Below, piece after piece: positions 22,701-35,184 of a stretch of 64,000 bases of DNA. The DNA is from Haemaphysalis longicornis. Its lineage: Eukaryota; Arthropoda; Arachnida; Ixodida; Ixodidae. Below the pieces are notes generated by a model that saw only the letters and a program-made list of their open reading frames with translations, had not been told where the DNA came from and did not search any database. The stretch lies in contig CM023449.1 in NCBI GenBank assembly GCA_013339765.2, positions 114,065,070-114,129,069 of the forward strand. The letters are read 5' to 3'. Every line of letters starts with the position of its first letter. Position 1 is the first letter of the stretch. The translations under genes and the position numbers were made by a program.

Positions 22701-24400
22701 TGCTGTTCTATAAGACACGAGCAATTTTTGTCCGCAGTATATCGTGGCGGACAAAGTGCTAACACAAATTTCAAGCATTTACCACTCTACCCGACGCAAT
22801 AGGTTATTTTCGGCTGTGCTTAGTTAGGTAAAGGGTTTTTCACAAAACCACAATATTTTGTTTCCCAAGTACAAAAAGCCGTAGATCGTTGTTGTAAGCA
22901 AAGTGGAGGTTGGTGTAATAGGTTAGCTCTTATCGCTAGCAATAAAATAAGAGTGGGTGGCTGCAGCCAGCCATAAATGCGAAATAAAACGCAACAAAAC
23001 GACACTTGGATAGGCACTTTGTTTCCGATTTTATGGCTCTTACGCTTGTCCTACACATCACGAATAATAAACACCCGCAACAAAAGACAAATTCATCTAC
23101 AATCGTGCTGTGGGAACAGGAAAGTTTTTGGTTTGAAACAGCTGATGACACATAGCCTAAGTAGAAAGCCTGACGTAATGGTGACTGCGATCAACGTGTG
23201 TCTGATTCTACTGATGGACTCCAAAACACACATTTCCGTGGCTCCATTGTTGATGGGCGAACAAAACCATAGTATCTGGGACTTGCAGCCAACATGGGTT
23301 AAATGCAAAACGCCGTGTAAGTACAACCTTTGTACAATGCACTTTACGCATATATTCGAATGAATAGAGGACTATAGGGATCATTACCATCAATGTATTT
23401 AGCGACCAGGTTTGTTGTGCAAGTCTGGATAATCTATCCATCACAATGCACACTGGTTCAGTAAGACCCCAGCTACTTCAACGCGTTTACTCCTAAAGCA
23501 TATCTTTTTTGTTATAATCGTGATAATTTAAACTTGCTGATAATTTCAAAATTTTGAAAATCTTGTTTGTCCCGCTATGGTTTCAGTGTATCTCAAGCCA
23601 CCTCATTCAAACTACTTAATGTTTTGAATTCGGTTAATTCGCAGTTTTTGTTGTCCTTGCCTAAACATTTCTGTGGAATCTGCCGATTCTACCTGCACAT
23701 TTCCATGCCTATATCACTAACAGAAACAAATAAATCCCATTTCTAGTAAATGCATGTCAAAATGAAACCATGCGCTGAAATAACCGCGTATGGATTAAGC
23801 AAGAAAAAAACTTTTTTTACTGTCATACATGACAAAGCTGTGATACGTGATTACGTCATTTTCAAGTGTAGATTTTCAGCACTTCACTTTTGTGTGTAAA
23901 TGTATTACTAAGTGCATGTGAATATTTCCCTACAACACATGTTGGTATATTGCCCTGAGATATATTTATGACTTCTGGTAATTCAAAGAGTATCCTGGAG
24001 TCCCTTCGACTTTGAATTAGCGGGAATTATCTGCAAATACAAGTTCGTTGGCGTGCTAAAAATAGACTTCTGGGCTATAAGTCTATAAATACGGGCGTCG
24101 CGCTAGATTTAGGACAGAGTGTTAGGAAACGTTTCAAACATTTCACTTTTTTTCCCGTGAATCCGCACAAGGACAGTTCTGGGCAGAGACCAACGGAACG
24201 TAGGAAATAGAATTATCTTTCGCGTAGTTATTCAGTTCTATATCAAAACAGTTTGGGGCGAAGATGTGGATCACATACATAACGTTTCTTTTTACAAAAC
24301 ATCTTGAAGACCCAATTTTAAAAATGGGGTGTTGTACACAATTTATTTTCAATTATGTGTAAAATATGCAAAGTAAAGTTTATGGCGCTCGCCTACACTA
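19761..24400. other. AT-rich sequence, no gene supported
   Basis: Nothing recognised in 4.6 kb. A 121-codon plus-strand frame at 20578-20943 and a 128-codon frame at 22977-23363 have no domain, and the opposite strand is equally open at the latter. No tRNA, inverted repeat or tandem repeat stands out. Confidence 0.45.
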
Positions 24401-27400
24401 CGTCTGTACGAACACAAGTTGACCGAGGCCTTTATTTAGAGCAATCTTAAGAAACAGTGCTAACCTGAGGACCAATAATGAGACAGAAATGACCCAGCAG
24501 TGTTCGGTTTTTGCAGCAGAGCTGTATACCTCTATCCTCCACGGTTTCATCCCCGTGGGTAAAAAAGTCAAGAAGTCGAGGTCTATGACCTCGAGCGCAT
24601 TTGTCAGGCTAATCAAGAATACAGCATCGAGCTCGGAATTCATTTAGGGGAACCCGGAAACAAGCATCTAAACCGCATTGAGGATTATATATGGCGCCTG
24701 TGAACAATGGGACACCCCACCATGTGTTCCTCGTATAGATTATATTTGCAGATTACGTTCTAAAGCTAGGCAGGACCAGCGTGACTAAATACGTCAGTAC
24801 TTGCCCAAGACGCCGACCGCATGCGTCAGGCTAGGTAGGACCCAGCTTTTTCCGCCAGGGAAGCGGTGCGTAGTGTCAGTAGATAAAATATTATAGTACA
24901 GCCACTGATGCACGCGTGGGAGCAAGCAACGGCGGTCATTTTGGCGTTTCTAAGTGTTGCGACATTGCCGCAGCTATGGCCTCGCCGTTAACAACATTAC
25001 TGAAGATGCAGCACAACGGCATCTTTGGACACACGTCTGCTGCTGAAGTGCTGTTACACGCGTTATGTTTGATTCGCATTCCGAACGACGCCGCCTAGCC
25101 CCAGTCGCCCGTAGCCCCAGAGGAGGGAAGGCAAGTTAAGCCTACCGCAATTGACCGACTAAAACGCATAAACAAGAAATTGGCGGTGCCCATCAACCAT
25201 CGCAGTGTAAACGAATGTCAGGTAATCCGAAATGACCAATGATCACGCAGCGGCAAGAAAAAATAGGAGAAAAGAGAAGCGGTTCTCTGTACCCTTGTCT
25301 AGTGACACTATCCGATGGTAACAGACAAGCCCTCCGAGACGACGTGAAACATTTCATACCCCCTTCCATCATTTTTTGTGCTGGTATACAACAGCTTTCT
25401 GGACATCCGCTTTCGCAGGGCGGGATGGCGACCACCTTTTTTTGCACTCAGCATCCTCACCTCACCACTTCACTTTACTTTCTGAATATTGCACCAACCC
25501 GTTTCCTTTCTTTCTGATAATAAATATAAAATACTAATATTAGGAACACCAAACAAAAAAGCAAGCCCAATTTACTTTTACTGAAACACGAAATGGTTTG
25601 TTGCCTACAAACAACACTGATAAAAACGTATCCCGTTTAGACAACTCAAACTACGCTCGTTCTTGTGTTTCAGTGTTCTTGTCACAGGTGTTATGATTGT
25701 TACAGTGTGAGTAAAACATTAACACATGAAGTTATTAGAAAACTAAAAAATCCCAAATTTCCGTGGGGCTATTGCCCAGGCTAAAAAACGTGTGTAGTGG
25801 CGACCAAGCCACGCTAGCATATGTGGCCTAACCTTCACCAACTTCTTGGCCGCTTGCGATGTCCCACCAGCTGGTACTCTCAGGTAATGACATTTAACTA
25901 ATACGAATTGTGCGCTCAACCTTCATTGTGTGGTGCCTTCACTGCTCAGACGGCGTCAAAACTACTGAAAACGTTCCCTTTGTCTGTATTATACGAACTA
26001 GGAATGGCATTTTCTATATACAAAAACCTGGAAGCCACCATTCTCCAAATCACACAAAAAAAACATTTTAACAAACGCATATAAGTCTGCTAGGATAAAT
26101 TTGTAATGCCGCAAAGATTCAAAGGCTAATATACTCTGAAGCGCGGTAGATGGGTAAAAAAAATCGAGTGTGCCTACGTTGTCGTATTGGTGGGAGGACA
26201 CCGCCCAGGAATAACGCGCTCCTAAAAAGTCAAGTATTCGCGTTCAATTACATACAGAAATAATACATGAGCCAATACATGTGCACCGATACTCCTGTAT
26301 CACCACAAGTATTATTTCAATACAAGGTGGCTTCGGCATTTCAGAGAAACAACATGCCGCAAACATGATACTGCCTTAATCGGCTGTTCATGACATCGAA
26401 CCTCTCTCAGCACGCATTCGAGTTCATCCAATCTTGTGTGATGCCATTCCTCACGGCTTTCATCTGCATTCGCGTAATACCACAGCGTGAAAAATCATAA
26501 ACACATCTGTGCCTAGCCTAAACGTAGCTCAGATATTGGTTTGTCATTTATGAAGAGACAACCTAGTATCATCCACAATGCCAGGACACTGCTTGTGACC
26601 CCGGTATCACTAGTTTACGAACTAATGTGACCCTTATAGGGCTCTGCAGGCATACTAACGGGGTACACCTACCTATACCTACCCTTGACATTTCCACTAC
26701 GGTAAAAGAAAAGTAATATTGGCGCTAGCGGATCGCTTGGAGACGCTTTTTTTACGATTGTTGTTGATTAGTCTGGAGTTATGCATTTTGGTATTCAGGT
26801 ATACAATAGAGGATAGAGCACCTTGTCCCGTGGATAGGCATATTGGTGTTTTTGAAACGTTTTCTGGAAAGTGTCCGCCTTATATAAGTTGCACGGTCGT
26901 CACAGAGACCAAATATTTTTTGTTAGTTTCCTAATGATGCTGAGGCTGTTGCTCGCCTTAAGAAAGGACCGAAACCTGCGATGCGTACGCAGCCTCACAG
27001 AGCCTTGAGCCACTAGGTAGAGCTGGCATGTTCATCTGGTTTTCTTGGCATAACTGGCAGGCGTAGCGAAAATGCGCTAGTCAAAGGATGTAAGTTAAGC
27101 AAGGTAAGGTAAGTGAGAACGTTGAGCAACCGCCCTGTGGAATAAAGCGCGAAAGGCGAGGAATGAAACGTGGAAGGATAGACAGGCGTGTGAAGTCAGC
27201 GCTTGCACGGTCTTGTTTGTTCCTCGGTCTTTCCACCCCAATGCCCAGATGTTGCACACAAAGCTAAGATGTTTGCAAGCGCGACGGGCGGCAATAGTGG
27301 AAGCTGGGCATAAGTTGAAGTACGAATCACTCAAGCATTCTTGGCGGAACATCAGAGGCTCCACCATGTTTTTTGTTGCTTCAGGTGTTTCTGATTGTGC

Positions 27401-29764
27401 GCTTGCTTATGAATTAAATTAAATCTAATCAAGTAACAAGACCATGTATGCAAGTGTCGCTACCAACCTTCCGTGAGCATAATGCTTCCACTTCAATAAC
27501 TGTGTTTCAACGTGCTAAGGAAAAAATAGCGCTGGACAAAGAACTCTCTGAGGAAGATCTTCTTTCCTATCCCGTGGCAGCGCAACGCACAATTCTCATT
27601 ACTCAATGGCTTTATTCCAAAGGCCATTTAGAGCATAAATAAGCGTCTCGTTGGCGTCACACCGCCGAAAAAACAAATACTTTTATATGTAAGGTTGCCA
27701 TACTGATTTTTTAACAGCACTTTTTACGCAATTAATCGGCCCCACAGAACCTGAGTGTTCCGAGCATAATACCAATCAGCCAAAATTGCTTTCTTTTTAT
27801 ACTCTAGGGAATAAAAACAGCTAAGTAGACACGCTCACAACAACACACACTATCGGTGGCCCTTAAAGTTCAAGGTAACATTGTTTTGCACCAAGCCTGG
27901 AGAGCATAGCCGGCCTCATGCCGTAGAATTTTGCAAGGTCCAGCTCCTTTATTGATTCTACAAGAGTGTTTCTATTCTGAGAGTGAGTTTTAGCCTGAAA
28001 ACGTAAAAACTGTCAAAATAGGAGAACCCCTCAAAGTGGAAAACAAATCACCTTTAAGAGGGGTGCTCAGTTCTACTATTACAGTGATTATGCAAGACGA
28101 CAGTGCGTACTATTACAGCTCCGCAACATAATGAAGCAGTGCAAAAAGAAAGTTGCGAAAGCAAGAGTAGTTTATTGTTCGCGAAGGGTACAAATAAAAA
28201 CGACAAGTGAAAGTAAAAGTGAAGTGGACTGCGCCAGAGTTTTGGACGCGGCGTGAAGATTCCGCACGCATATATTTCCTACTTTAGCACACATCTACAA
28301 ATTCGAGTTTTACACCAAAAGTGAGGTAGGCGAATGTAGAGCGGCTGAACTTGCCAGATATCACTTTCCCCGTCGCTATGCATAGCGGCCGTACGCTAAC
28401 GCTTGCATAAATGCATGCAAATGAAGCTCTTTTCTTGGCTAGCGTTCAACCGCAACTACCACCCAAGTTGTGTCCTCAGTGCATCTTATAAAGAGAGAAT
28501 CAAGAAGGCAGCTTTAGCAAACTATGCCAATTGGGGCTTCTCTATCCACCCAACTTATGCTTCTGAGGAAGCTTAACTGGTGCGAAAAGATAAAAAAATA
28601 CACGGTTTCGCTGCATGGTATTTTTATATACTTCTTATTTGACAACAGGAATTAAAGAAAGCAGGACGGGCGTCGTCCTGCTCAACTCTAATTTAGGGAA
28701 AGTTGCAAGTTTGCGCTTTCAGATTTCGGGACTTGCGAAGTGCATATGTACGAGCGGAATATGTTTCAAAAAGACCGGCGGGTGCCGTAATTTTGAGAAC
28801 TTGCATTCAGCGTATACGCGTGCTCCGGAAATCACGAGCCAATTTGTTTAAAAATGAACAGAACCGTTACCCCACTGGCAATAATCACGCAAATACTTGA
28901 AGACTATTGTTCAACATTGTCTTCCAGCTCTTGAGTAACAAATGCTCCTTATCTTACAATATGTAGGCGAAGGATTGGATTGACAATAAAGGAGGTAAAA
29001 TTTTGTTAATGTATTAGTTGGATTCGGGACTGATACCTACTTCGTAGCTAAGTTGCTAAGCTGGTGTGCTCCTCATCGTAAATACGGTGGACAACAATCC
29101 TCAAGCAGACGTTCCTAGTGGAGCGCCGAAGGAGCCAAAGAGGCGTGATGCCGCCGAAATTCCGAAAAGCTCTTGCTCCTGTGTTCCCTCACGAAGAGCA
29201 TTTTTGAGAGCTGCTGTAGCTGAAAATTCAGAACACGAGGAAACCACATTCTGTGCCTGTCCATGATTCGCCCCTTGTTTTTAGAGTACGACCTAGAGGT
29301 TACTCAAAGTTTCGCACAAAACCTACAAACCTTTGTATTGTGAAATGACTATTTCTGGCAAGTAAATCAATCTCGACGTATTGATACAGTCATATTATCG
29401 CCCCGTGTTTATGGATGTCTAACGCGAAGTGTTTAGGTAAAAAAAAAGTAACAGAAGTTTTGAGGAACTATACTACGACGGCGTATACCTTGTATTGACA
29501 GAAGACGGCAATTCTGCAAACCTTTGTAACTTACCCGTGAAATATTTGCGAACAAGTAAATAAAGCTGAGGATAAGAGAGGGTCGGCTTAGCGTCCAATT
29601 TTTGCATAATTGTTTACGGGCAAGATTTGTTAAAACGTCTGGTTCTTCTAAGCATCGCGGTGAAGTCGGTTTCTAAATGCACAGCATTTGTATAACTCAC
29701 GATGTCACCCGTGCGTCGGCGTCCCGCAGCAGCCAGCCTCCCCCTACACTATAAAAAGAAAAAG
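24401..29764. other. AT-rich sequence, no gene supported
   Basis: Nothing recognised in 5.4 kb. A 64-codon plus-strand frame at 27448-27642 ends in a charged helix-like stretch but has no recognisable family or splice context strong enough to call. The rest carries only short random-looking frames. Confidence 0.45.
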
Positions 29765-29862
29765 AAATAACAGTTACCAGCGCCTGGTTTCGATCCCACC
29801 ACCCTGCGGGCGGAACGCAAGGTACATGGTGTCTACCCACTGCGCCACAAAACTTTTTTTTT
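29765..29862 (-). tRNA. tRNA-like sequence (SINE head or tRNA pseudogene)
   Basis: On the minus strand TGGCGCAGTGGGTAGACACC (A-box/D-arm-like) is followed by CCTTGCG TTCCGCC CGCAGGG, a possible 7-bp anticodon stem with a 7-base loop, and then GTGGGATCGAAACC (B box). T-rich runs follow on the minus strand, as for Pol III termination. It resembles the sequence at 33235-33320 (shared GCGCAGT..G, TAG and ATGTACCT), which suggests a SINE family rather than a lone tRNA gene. Confidence 0.55.
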
Positions 29863-29959
29863 CTTTTTTTTTATTGCCTGCTTGACATTTTTACAGCACA
29901 TCACACATCATGTCATGTCGTGATCCGTCAACCCTACTTCGCTGACTACGTGGCTTTAA

Positions 29960-30669
29960 AACTTTTTAAGACACACTAAATCGTCAAGCACAGGCAACCA
30001 CTTCAGGGGGATCATCCTCAGCACGAAACACTTCCCGTATATACTGTACGCTTTCAATGAAATTTTCCCTGACAGGCCGGGCATTTATATCTGCATTCCT
30101 CACCGCCATTCTCGTCCTCCATATACTATGAAGGCTGAGGAGCATGATCAAATCGTACGGCACACCGCCCTCATTTCTTTCAGGTAGGAACCGAATTCCA
30201 CGCGGCGTTATGGGTAAGTCTTCTTTAACGTACGTTGGAGGACGTCTCAGTGGAACACTCGGTCCCAACAGTCGATGAAGACGTGATTAATAGTTTCCGG
30301 CTTTTTGCACAGTCTGTAGTCGGTTGTCCACGGCACGAAAATACCTCTTTCTGCTAACCAAGTATCTACGGGAAGGGTTTCACTGTGCAATTTTAAAAAA
30401 AAGGACTACATTGCAGGCTTCACAGGCATACTTTTAACCCTCCTTAAAACATCAAGCCCTGTGCCCGCACCGTATAACGACCTATAAAGTGGCACAGGTA
30501 AACAAACATCCACTAAATCTTTGTACAGGCGCTTCCTGGAAACACTACACAGGTAGTCGAAAGAAAACCGTACCTTCAAAAATTCAACAGACAGAGCCAT
30601 TTCTCGCAAATATCCTTTCACCCCCCTGCACACACTGCGCCACTGCGCCACAAAACGATACAGAATCAA
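29960..30669 (-). pseudogene. non-LTR retrotransposon polyprotein, C-terminal fragment
   Basis: Read on the minus strand from 30669 to about 29960, adjoining frames encode a continuous C-terminal part of a tick LINE polyprotein: a segment ending near a His-Ser-Glu-Thr-Leu-Pro-type motif, a Cys-x2-Cys...His...Cys zinc-knuckle-like motif followed by a conserved Trp-Asp, then a frame starting with DLPITPRGIRFLP-type residues (30268-29984). At least two frame shifts break it. No RT catalytic motif remains, so the clade cannot be set. Plus-strand frames over the same bases are shadows. Confidence 0.55.
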
Positions 30670-30699
30670 AAGCTATGAACGCGCTTTATATCCTTGACT

Positions 30700-31095
30700 C
30701 TTTCAAGCTACGTCGTCAGCGGCGTGCTAGCGGCGTGATAGCTGTTAGGTGTACACGTGATAGCACCAACCCCCCAAACACTAAACGTTACCGCAATACA
30801 ACCACCCCTATAAAAAGACGCCTTCGACGACGACCCCTAGTCCTCGTCGGGGACTTCAACGTCGACGTTCGCAAAGACGACTGGATCGTCAGGCACGTGC
30901 GCGACCGTTACGGTCTCGACTGCGTGTCTGACCACAACCCCACCAACAGCAGGAAGCCGACCACCATCCACGTGTCCTGCATAGACCTCGTTTTTGCGTC
31001 GTCGTCGTTGTCCTTGTGCGTCCAGCCCCTACTCCCGGTCCCCTCACCGTCCACTTTAGCGACCACAAAGCGGTCGTGCTCGTCGTGCGCTAAAT
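30700..31095 (+). pseudogene. endonuclease/exonuclease/phosphatase-type fragment
   Basis: A plus-strand frame contains VLVGDFNVDV (about 30839-30868; the GDFN motif of apurinic-type endonucleases), then a Cys-Ile-Asp-Leu-Val-Phe segment, and, one frame away, a Ser-Asp-His-Lys-Ala-Val motif followed almost at once by a stop near 31091. A stop straight after the SDH motif is unusual for a LINE, where RT follows the endonuclease. It fits a C-terminal endonuclease as in Helentron-type Helitrons, or a truncated LINE. The upstream half of the domain is not recognisable. Confidence 0.45.
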
Positions 31096-31195
31096 CGACA
31101 CTCGCCATCTCAACGACCACTCCTCCCCAGAGGCCCCGCAGAGAGGGACCAGAGTAAATCCAGAGGCATTCCTCACGTCGACAACCGACTGAACA

Positions 31196-31430
31196 CCCCT
31201 CCATCTCCAGGCCCCCCCTCCCCCCTCGAGAGATAAAAGAAGAAGAGAAACAATAAAGATCCCACCGATTGGGGGGGGGGGGGGTGCAAGTGATGGCAAT
31301 AAATAACAACAAGTTGACGTTACCTACTTACGTCTCTCTCCTCTCTCTCTCTCTCCCTCTCTCAAACAAAACTACCACCACCAACAACTACCACCAGCAA
31401 CTACCACCACCACCACCACCAACCCTACGC
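31196..31430. repeat. low-complexity run: C-rich, G14, CT and CCA/CAA repeats
   Basis: C-rich tracts at 31207-31225, a run of 14 G at 31271-31284, a CT-rich stretch around 31330-31362 and a CCA/CAA-rich stretch around 31370-31425 follow one another. Such homopolymers are prone to assembly error. Frames through them are artefacts. Confidence 0.9.
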
Positions 31431-33234
31431 CACGTAAACGACCCCAATGCTATGCATTTACTCGTGTCCCTCGCGCGGGGGCATGCGACGGAGGATTTTT
31501 TCCCCGCAAGGCGTGTTTGCTCGTGTACACAAAAAGAAAAGGATAGAACCAAAGCCATACACAGATTCGTTTTAATAAATGCAATATCGGTTATGTTTCT
31601 AGTGTGACCATATGTTAACGAACTTCTTTGTCGTTCGAACAAAGTTACCGCGTACTTGTTCTAGAATGCTCAGCCTAAGTAATGGCGCCTTTTCGGCCTG
31701 GGGCTCAGGTTCTTACAAAAAGTGACCTTCGTTGATAATGGTGCTCGGGATTCGCTAACCACTAAAGTTAAACAGAAATCGCTCCCAGTAAAACCGATGG
31801 TTTATTTCACCATGTCTCTTGCTGAAAAAAATCAGTGCCAACAAGTCCGCCAAATTGTCCCGTTAGCAAGATGGTAATTGATATCTGTCTCAAAAAGTAA
31901 AACAATGAATGCACTTGTAATCTGGTGGATCCGTAAATTTGGCCGGGTTTTTCTATCGGAACGGGTTGTGGGTTTATCTGCACGAAATTCGATGGTACCG
32001 CTAATTTGATTTGCCCAGCTGAGTTTGTGATTACAAACGTCGACTTATGCAGAAAACAGAAAGTTCGGTCAGCTGGCGCAAACTCAGACTAAACGGCCCA
32101 CGTTGGAACCGGGACGCGAAAAGACGTACGTAGAAGTTCAAACCTATCCTGGCTTCTGCTTAATTTTTGTTCAAATGTCACGGAGCACACCTAAACGATT
32201 CGGAACCAAAAAAAAAAACAGTTTTTTTTTCATCTTCTGCGCAGCGATCGCCACGCAGCCATCAAGTAAAAAATTTAAGCAGTTCCACTCAACGTGTAAG
32301 CTCTCAGAATGATCCTTGCGTCAATGCAGAAAATGGTCAACAGAGGCGAGCTCCGCCCCTTAAACGCCTATATACAAAGATTGGAATAAATTTCAATATT
32401 TTATGATAATAATGCGCTCATTCTTGATGTTATGCTTATTTTATAATAATATGAACACACTTATGACGCAGCAACGGCAGCCCCTATGGAAACAGCACAG
32501 CGCAAACATCCCCCATAACACTTCGTTTACAAAAAAAATGTAACTGATTAACATGAGCGTTTGGACGAGTTGGAACTCTATTGAATTATTGCTAGCAGCG
32601 CGACCAACAAGGCGAAGGATGAAGAGACTGCCTACTAGGCCAGCGCTTGTCCGCGCCGAAATTTCCTTCGTCCTTCGTGTTCTTCTTCGCGCTGGTACCA
32701 ATCATTCAAAAAGTGTGCGACACGAGGTACCTAGGGTTCGAACCCGACCAAAAGAAGCGGTAACCTTTCGAGGCCTCTGTTGGTCGCGTTTACTTGATTC
32801 AGTGCAAATAAAACCGAAAGACAACAATCGCATGCCGCCTATGGCACGTAACGTGTTCTTTGCGTTTCCACCCTCACGGTCTTCTTCTCCTCCCAGTTTC
32901 CCTCCTCTCGTAATGAATTGAATGGTTGTCCCATGCAATTCAATTTTCCCGCCTTCGCGGAGCTCGCGCTCCTTCCCCTGGGACAACACGCATACATTTT
33001 TTATCTTTTGTTTTTTGTTCTGCCTAGAATAGCACGAGCGGGCGTGCTGTTCGTTTTGTTCTTGCTTCCATTTCGCGCGTGCTGTAGCCTTCTGCTCCAT
33101 TTTGAAGGCGTCGTTTGTTTTGCTATATCCTCTTGTGGCCAATTTTTAACACGAAATGTTTTATATGCCCAGGTACACCAAAATCTCACCGACGTCTTAT
33201 CCGTCACAAAAAGGTCATCTCCAGAAAAAGTTCC
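31431..33234. other. unrecognised sequence, no gene supported
   Basis: No recognised feature. A GGGTTCGAACCC palindrome near 32733 resembles a B box but has no A-box partner on either strand. Confidence 0.45.
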
Positions 33235-33320
33235 GTTTCCGCGGCTCCGCCGGGATTCGAGCCACGAACCCTCTTGCCGCAAGGAGAGGTACATAGCGCT
33301 ACGCCAACTGCGCTAAGAAT
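33235..33320 (-). tRNA. tRNA-like sequence (SINE head or tRNA pseudogene)
   Basis: On the minus strand CTTAGCGCAGTTGGCGTAGCG (A-box/D-arm-like) is followed by a CCTCT...AGAGG stem and GTGGCTCGAATCCC (B box). A CTTTTTC run follows about 25 bases downstream. It shares its D-arm and ATGTACCT block with the sequence at 29765-29862. Too diverged to call a working tRNA. Confidence 0.55.
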
Positions 33321-33807
33321 TCAAGTAGAACGTGATCTACGCACGTGGTTGTATCTTTCCCGCTACCTTCTTTATTCTGATGGTGCTGGCGTGTAGGAGA
33401 GGCGCAGAGAAATACTTTATCATGGCGCTAATGAGCGCCGACAGTTGGAGCCTCGATGCTAGCGTCTTCGTGTGCGCGGGACGCGGCTGAATTGAGGCGC
33501 CCTTCGCCACCTACTGCTTTCGGTTTCGGCTTCGGTTCCGTTTCGGTCACACGGTTTTCAAGGGGCTATGGTTTCAGTCCTATTTACGCAATGTTCCTGC
33601 GCGACCAATCCTGTGTCTAAAGTTGATGCGTCTAAACGTTGCCATACCAACGTAATATAAATGGCGATGTGCAAGTTCACATGAATGCACAATTAACAGT
33701 CATATGCTCCTGTGAAGGCACATTACAATTTCGTGTTTCACCGACTCATATGAAAGAGGAATCAACCACATGTTTTTCGTTACTATTGGAAACCCCAACA
33801 CACTGAG
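33321..33807. other. unrecognised sequence, no gene supported
   Basis: No feature recognised. A short T/C/G-rich near-repeat (TTTCGGTTTCGGCTTCGG and similar) lies near 33520-33550. Confidence 0.4.
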
Positions 33808-33893
33808 GTTCCCTAAGTAAAAGAACGCGGAGACTGCCGGCTATGTTAATATATTTTGCATCAAATGTACCTGCAGTTTTCTTCGCGCTAAAT
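33808..33893. repeat. dispersed repeat fragment, copy 1 (partner at 43113)
   Basis: About 86 bp match 43113-43197 at roughly 78% by eye, with blocks GAACGCGG, CTGCCG, ATTTTGC, AATGTACCTGCAGTTTT and CGCTAAA in the same order and orientation. On the minus strand both copies also share an open frame with the core KKTAGT, so they may be remnants of a transposable-element coding or terminal region. Confidence 0.65.
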
Positions 33894-34797
33894 GATGGTA
33901 ACATATCAGCAGTGCCAGCGGTTCCAGCAGTGTCGAACGGCTCCGCCTGTATAAACATTTTGGTAATGTATTCCCTAAAAGTTTTCCGAAAGGATGAACG
34001 GAGAACAAGCGGGTATCTTTCCCAAGCTTCTCTTTTAGTTTGTGACGCCGTGTTACTGTGGCTAGATATCGGTACCGCGGCCGAGCTGCCACGAAAATGT
34101 ATGTCCCTAAAGGGATCCGCGCAACATATCATCCTATAATGAGCCCATTTTACGGCTAGATGTAACAACGTGCTGCTTTCGTTGAATGGTGCAAATCTCG
34201 TAAGCACCCAGGCTGCCGAGCAAGTTTATGTCGCGAAGATCCGGATTGCTGTGCACCGCGTGCCCTCTCTGTGAGAATATAAGGCCCACCCGTCTTGTCC
34301 CGTTCTTGCCCCTCTCTATTTAGGGTACTGGAATTGACACTCGCCATTTTGGGCACCCCAAAATAGCATGACAAATGTACCCTCAGGGGATTTTAAGGCA
34401 TGAGAATTCTTCCCAAAATACACCAGGGCCTAAGCACTATAACGGCATTTGATGGGCACACAAATGCGTAAACCTCACAATAACGCAGTATTCCGCTTTA
34501 CTGGTCAATTAGGGACATTGTTTGTCCAAAAAAATTTAGACATGAGTAAAGCCCCGTACCTCGCCAACTTAATATTGTTGCGTGAGAATGCCAAGAAAGG
34601 ATACCGAATAAGCCTTTGTTATACACTGCCCTCACGCGATGACTTGAAAGATATAAAGCATCGAAAAACGCGCACAAAAGATTGATTAAGCAGCAGAAAT
34701 CGTGCAGTGCTTTGTCTGGGCACAAATATGCATGTTTCAAAGTTAAAACCTTTATTTTTTTCAATACTTTGAGCACAGATTATTGGTCCAACTAAAT
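33894..34797. other. unrecognised sequence, no gene supported
   Basis: No feature recognised. A 153-codon minus-strand frame (33746-34207) overlaps the dispersed repeat at its 3' end and has no other identified part. Confidence 0.4.
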
Positions 34798-34827
34798 ATT
34801 TTTTTATTTATTTATTTATCTATTGAT

Positions 34828-34857
<30 letters not shown>
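34798..34857 (-). repeat. (TAAA)n 3' tail of the LINE
   Basis: About 13 near-perfect TTTA units on the plus strand, with a TCTATTGA interruption, directly at the LINE's 3' end. It serves as the tail of the retrotransposed copy and marks its 3' boundary. Confidence 0.85.
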
Positions 34858-34859
<2 letters not shown>

Positions 34860-35184
34860 GATACCCTCATGGCCCCAGGGGCATCACTGAGGGCAGTGGT
34901 ACATGAACAATACAGCACAAACAAAAAATAACGAACATAAGACACCTTGGCAACGCGTGTACAAGGCAAATGAAAAAAACATATTAATACAGCCAAAAAT
35001 CTGTAAGCGTGTTCATACTCGTAATGAAACACGTACCAAAAACAAATACGACATAACAATGACAAAGTGTAAGTGCTACTGGGTACAGATGATTCATGAA
35101 AAAAAATTACAAGACAAAGTACAGTAGCCGAAAACATTGTACATGGAATGAAATACTTCACTCAGCTGATAGAATACAGGTCAT

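Noticed and set aside
27448..27642. 64-codon frame with a charged helix-like end
   Set aside because: It looks slightly gene-like but has no recognised family and no convincing splice or promoter context.
32726..32760. GGGTTCGAACCC as a tRNA B box
   Set aside because: It is a self-complementary restriction-site-like palindrome with no A box at tRNA spacing on either strand.
32918..33316. Hydrophobic 132-codon frame that looks like a membrane protein
   Set aside because: T-rich sequence gives Phe/Leu runs; no signal of coding and it runs through a tRNA-like sequence.
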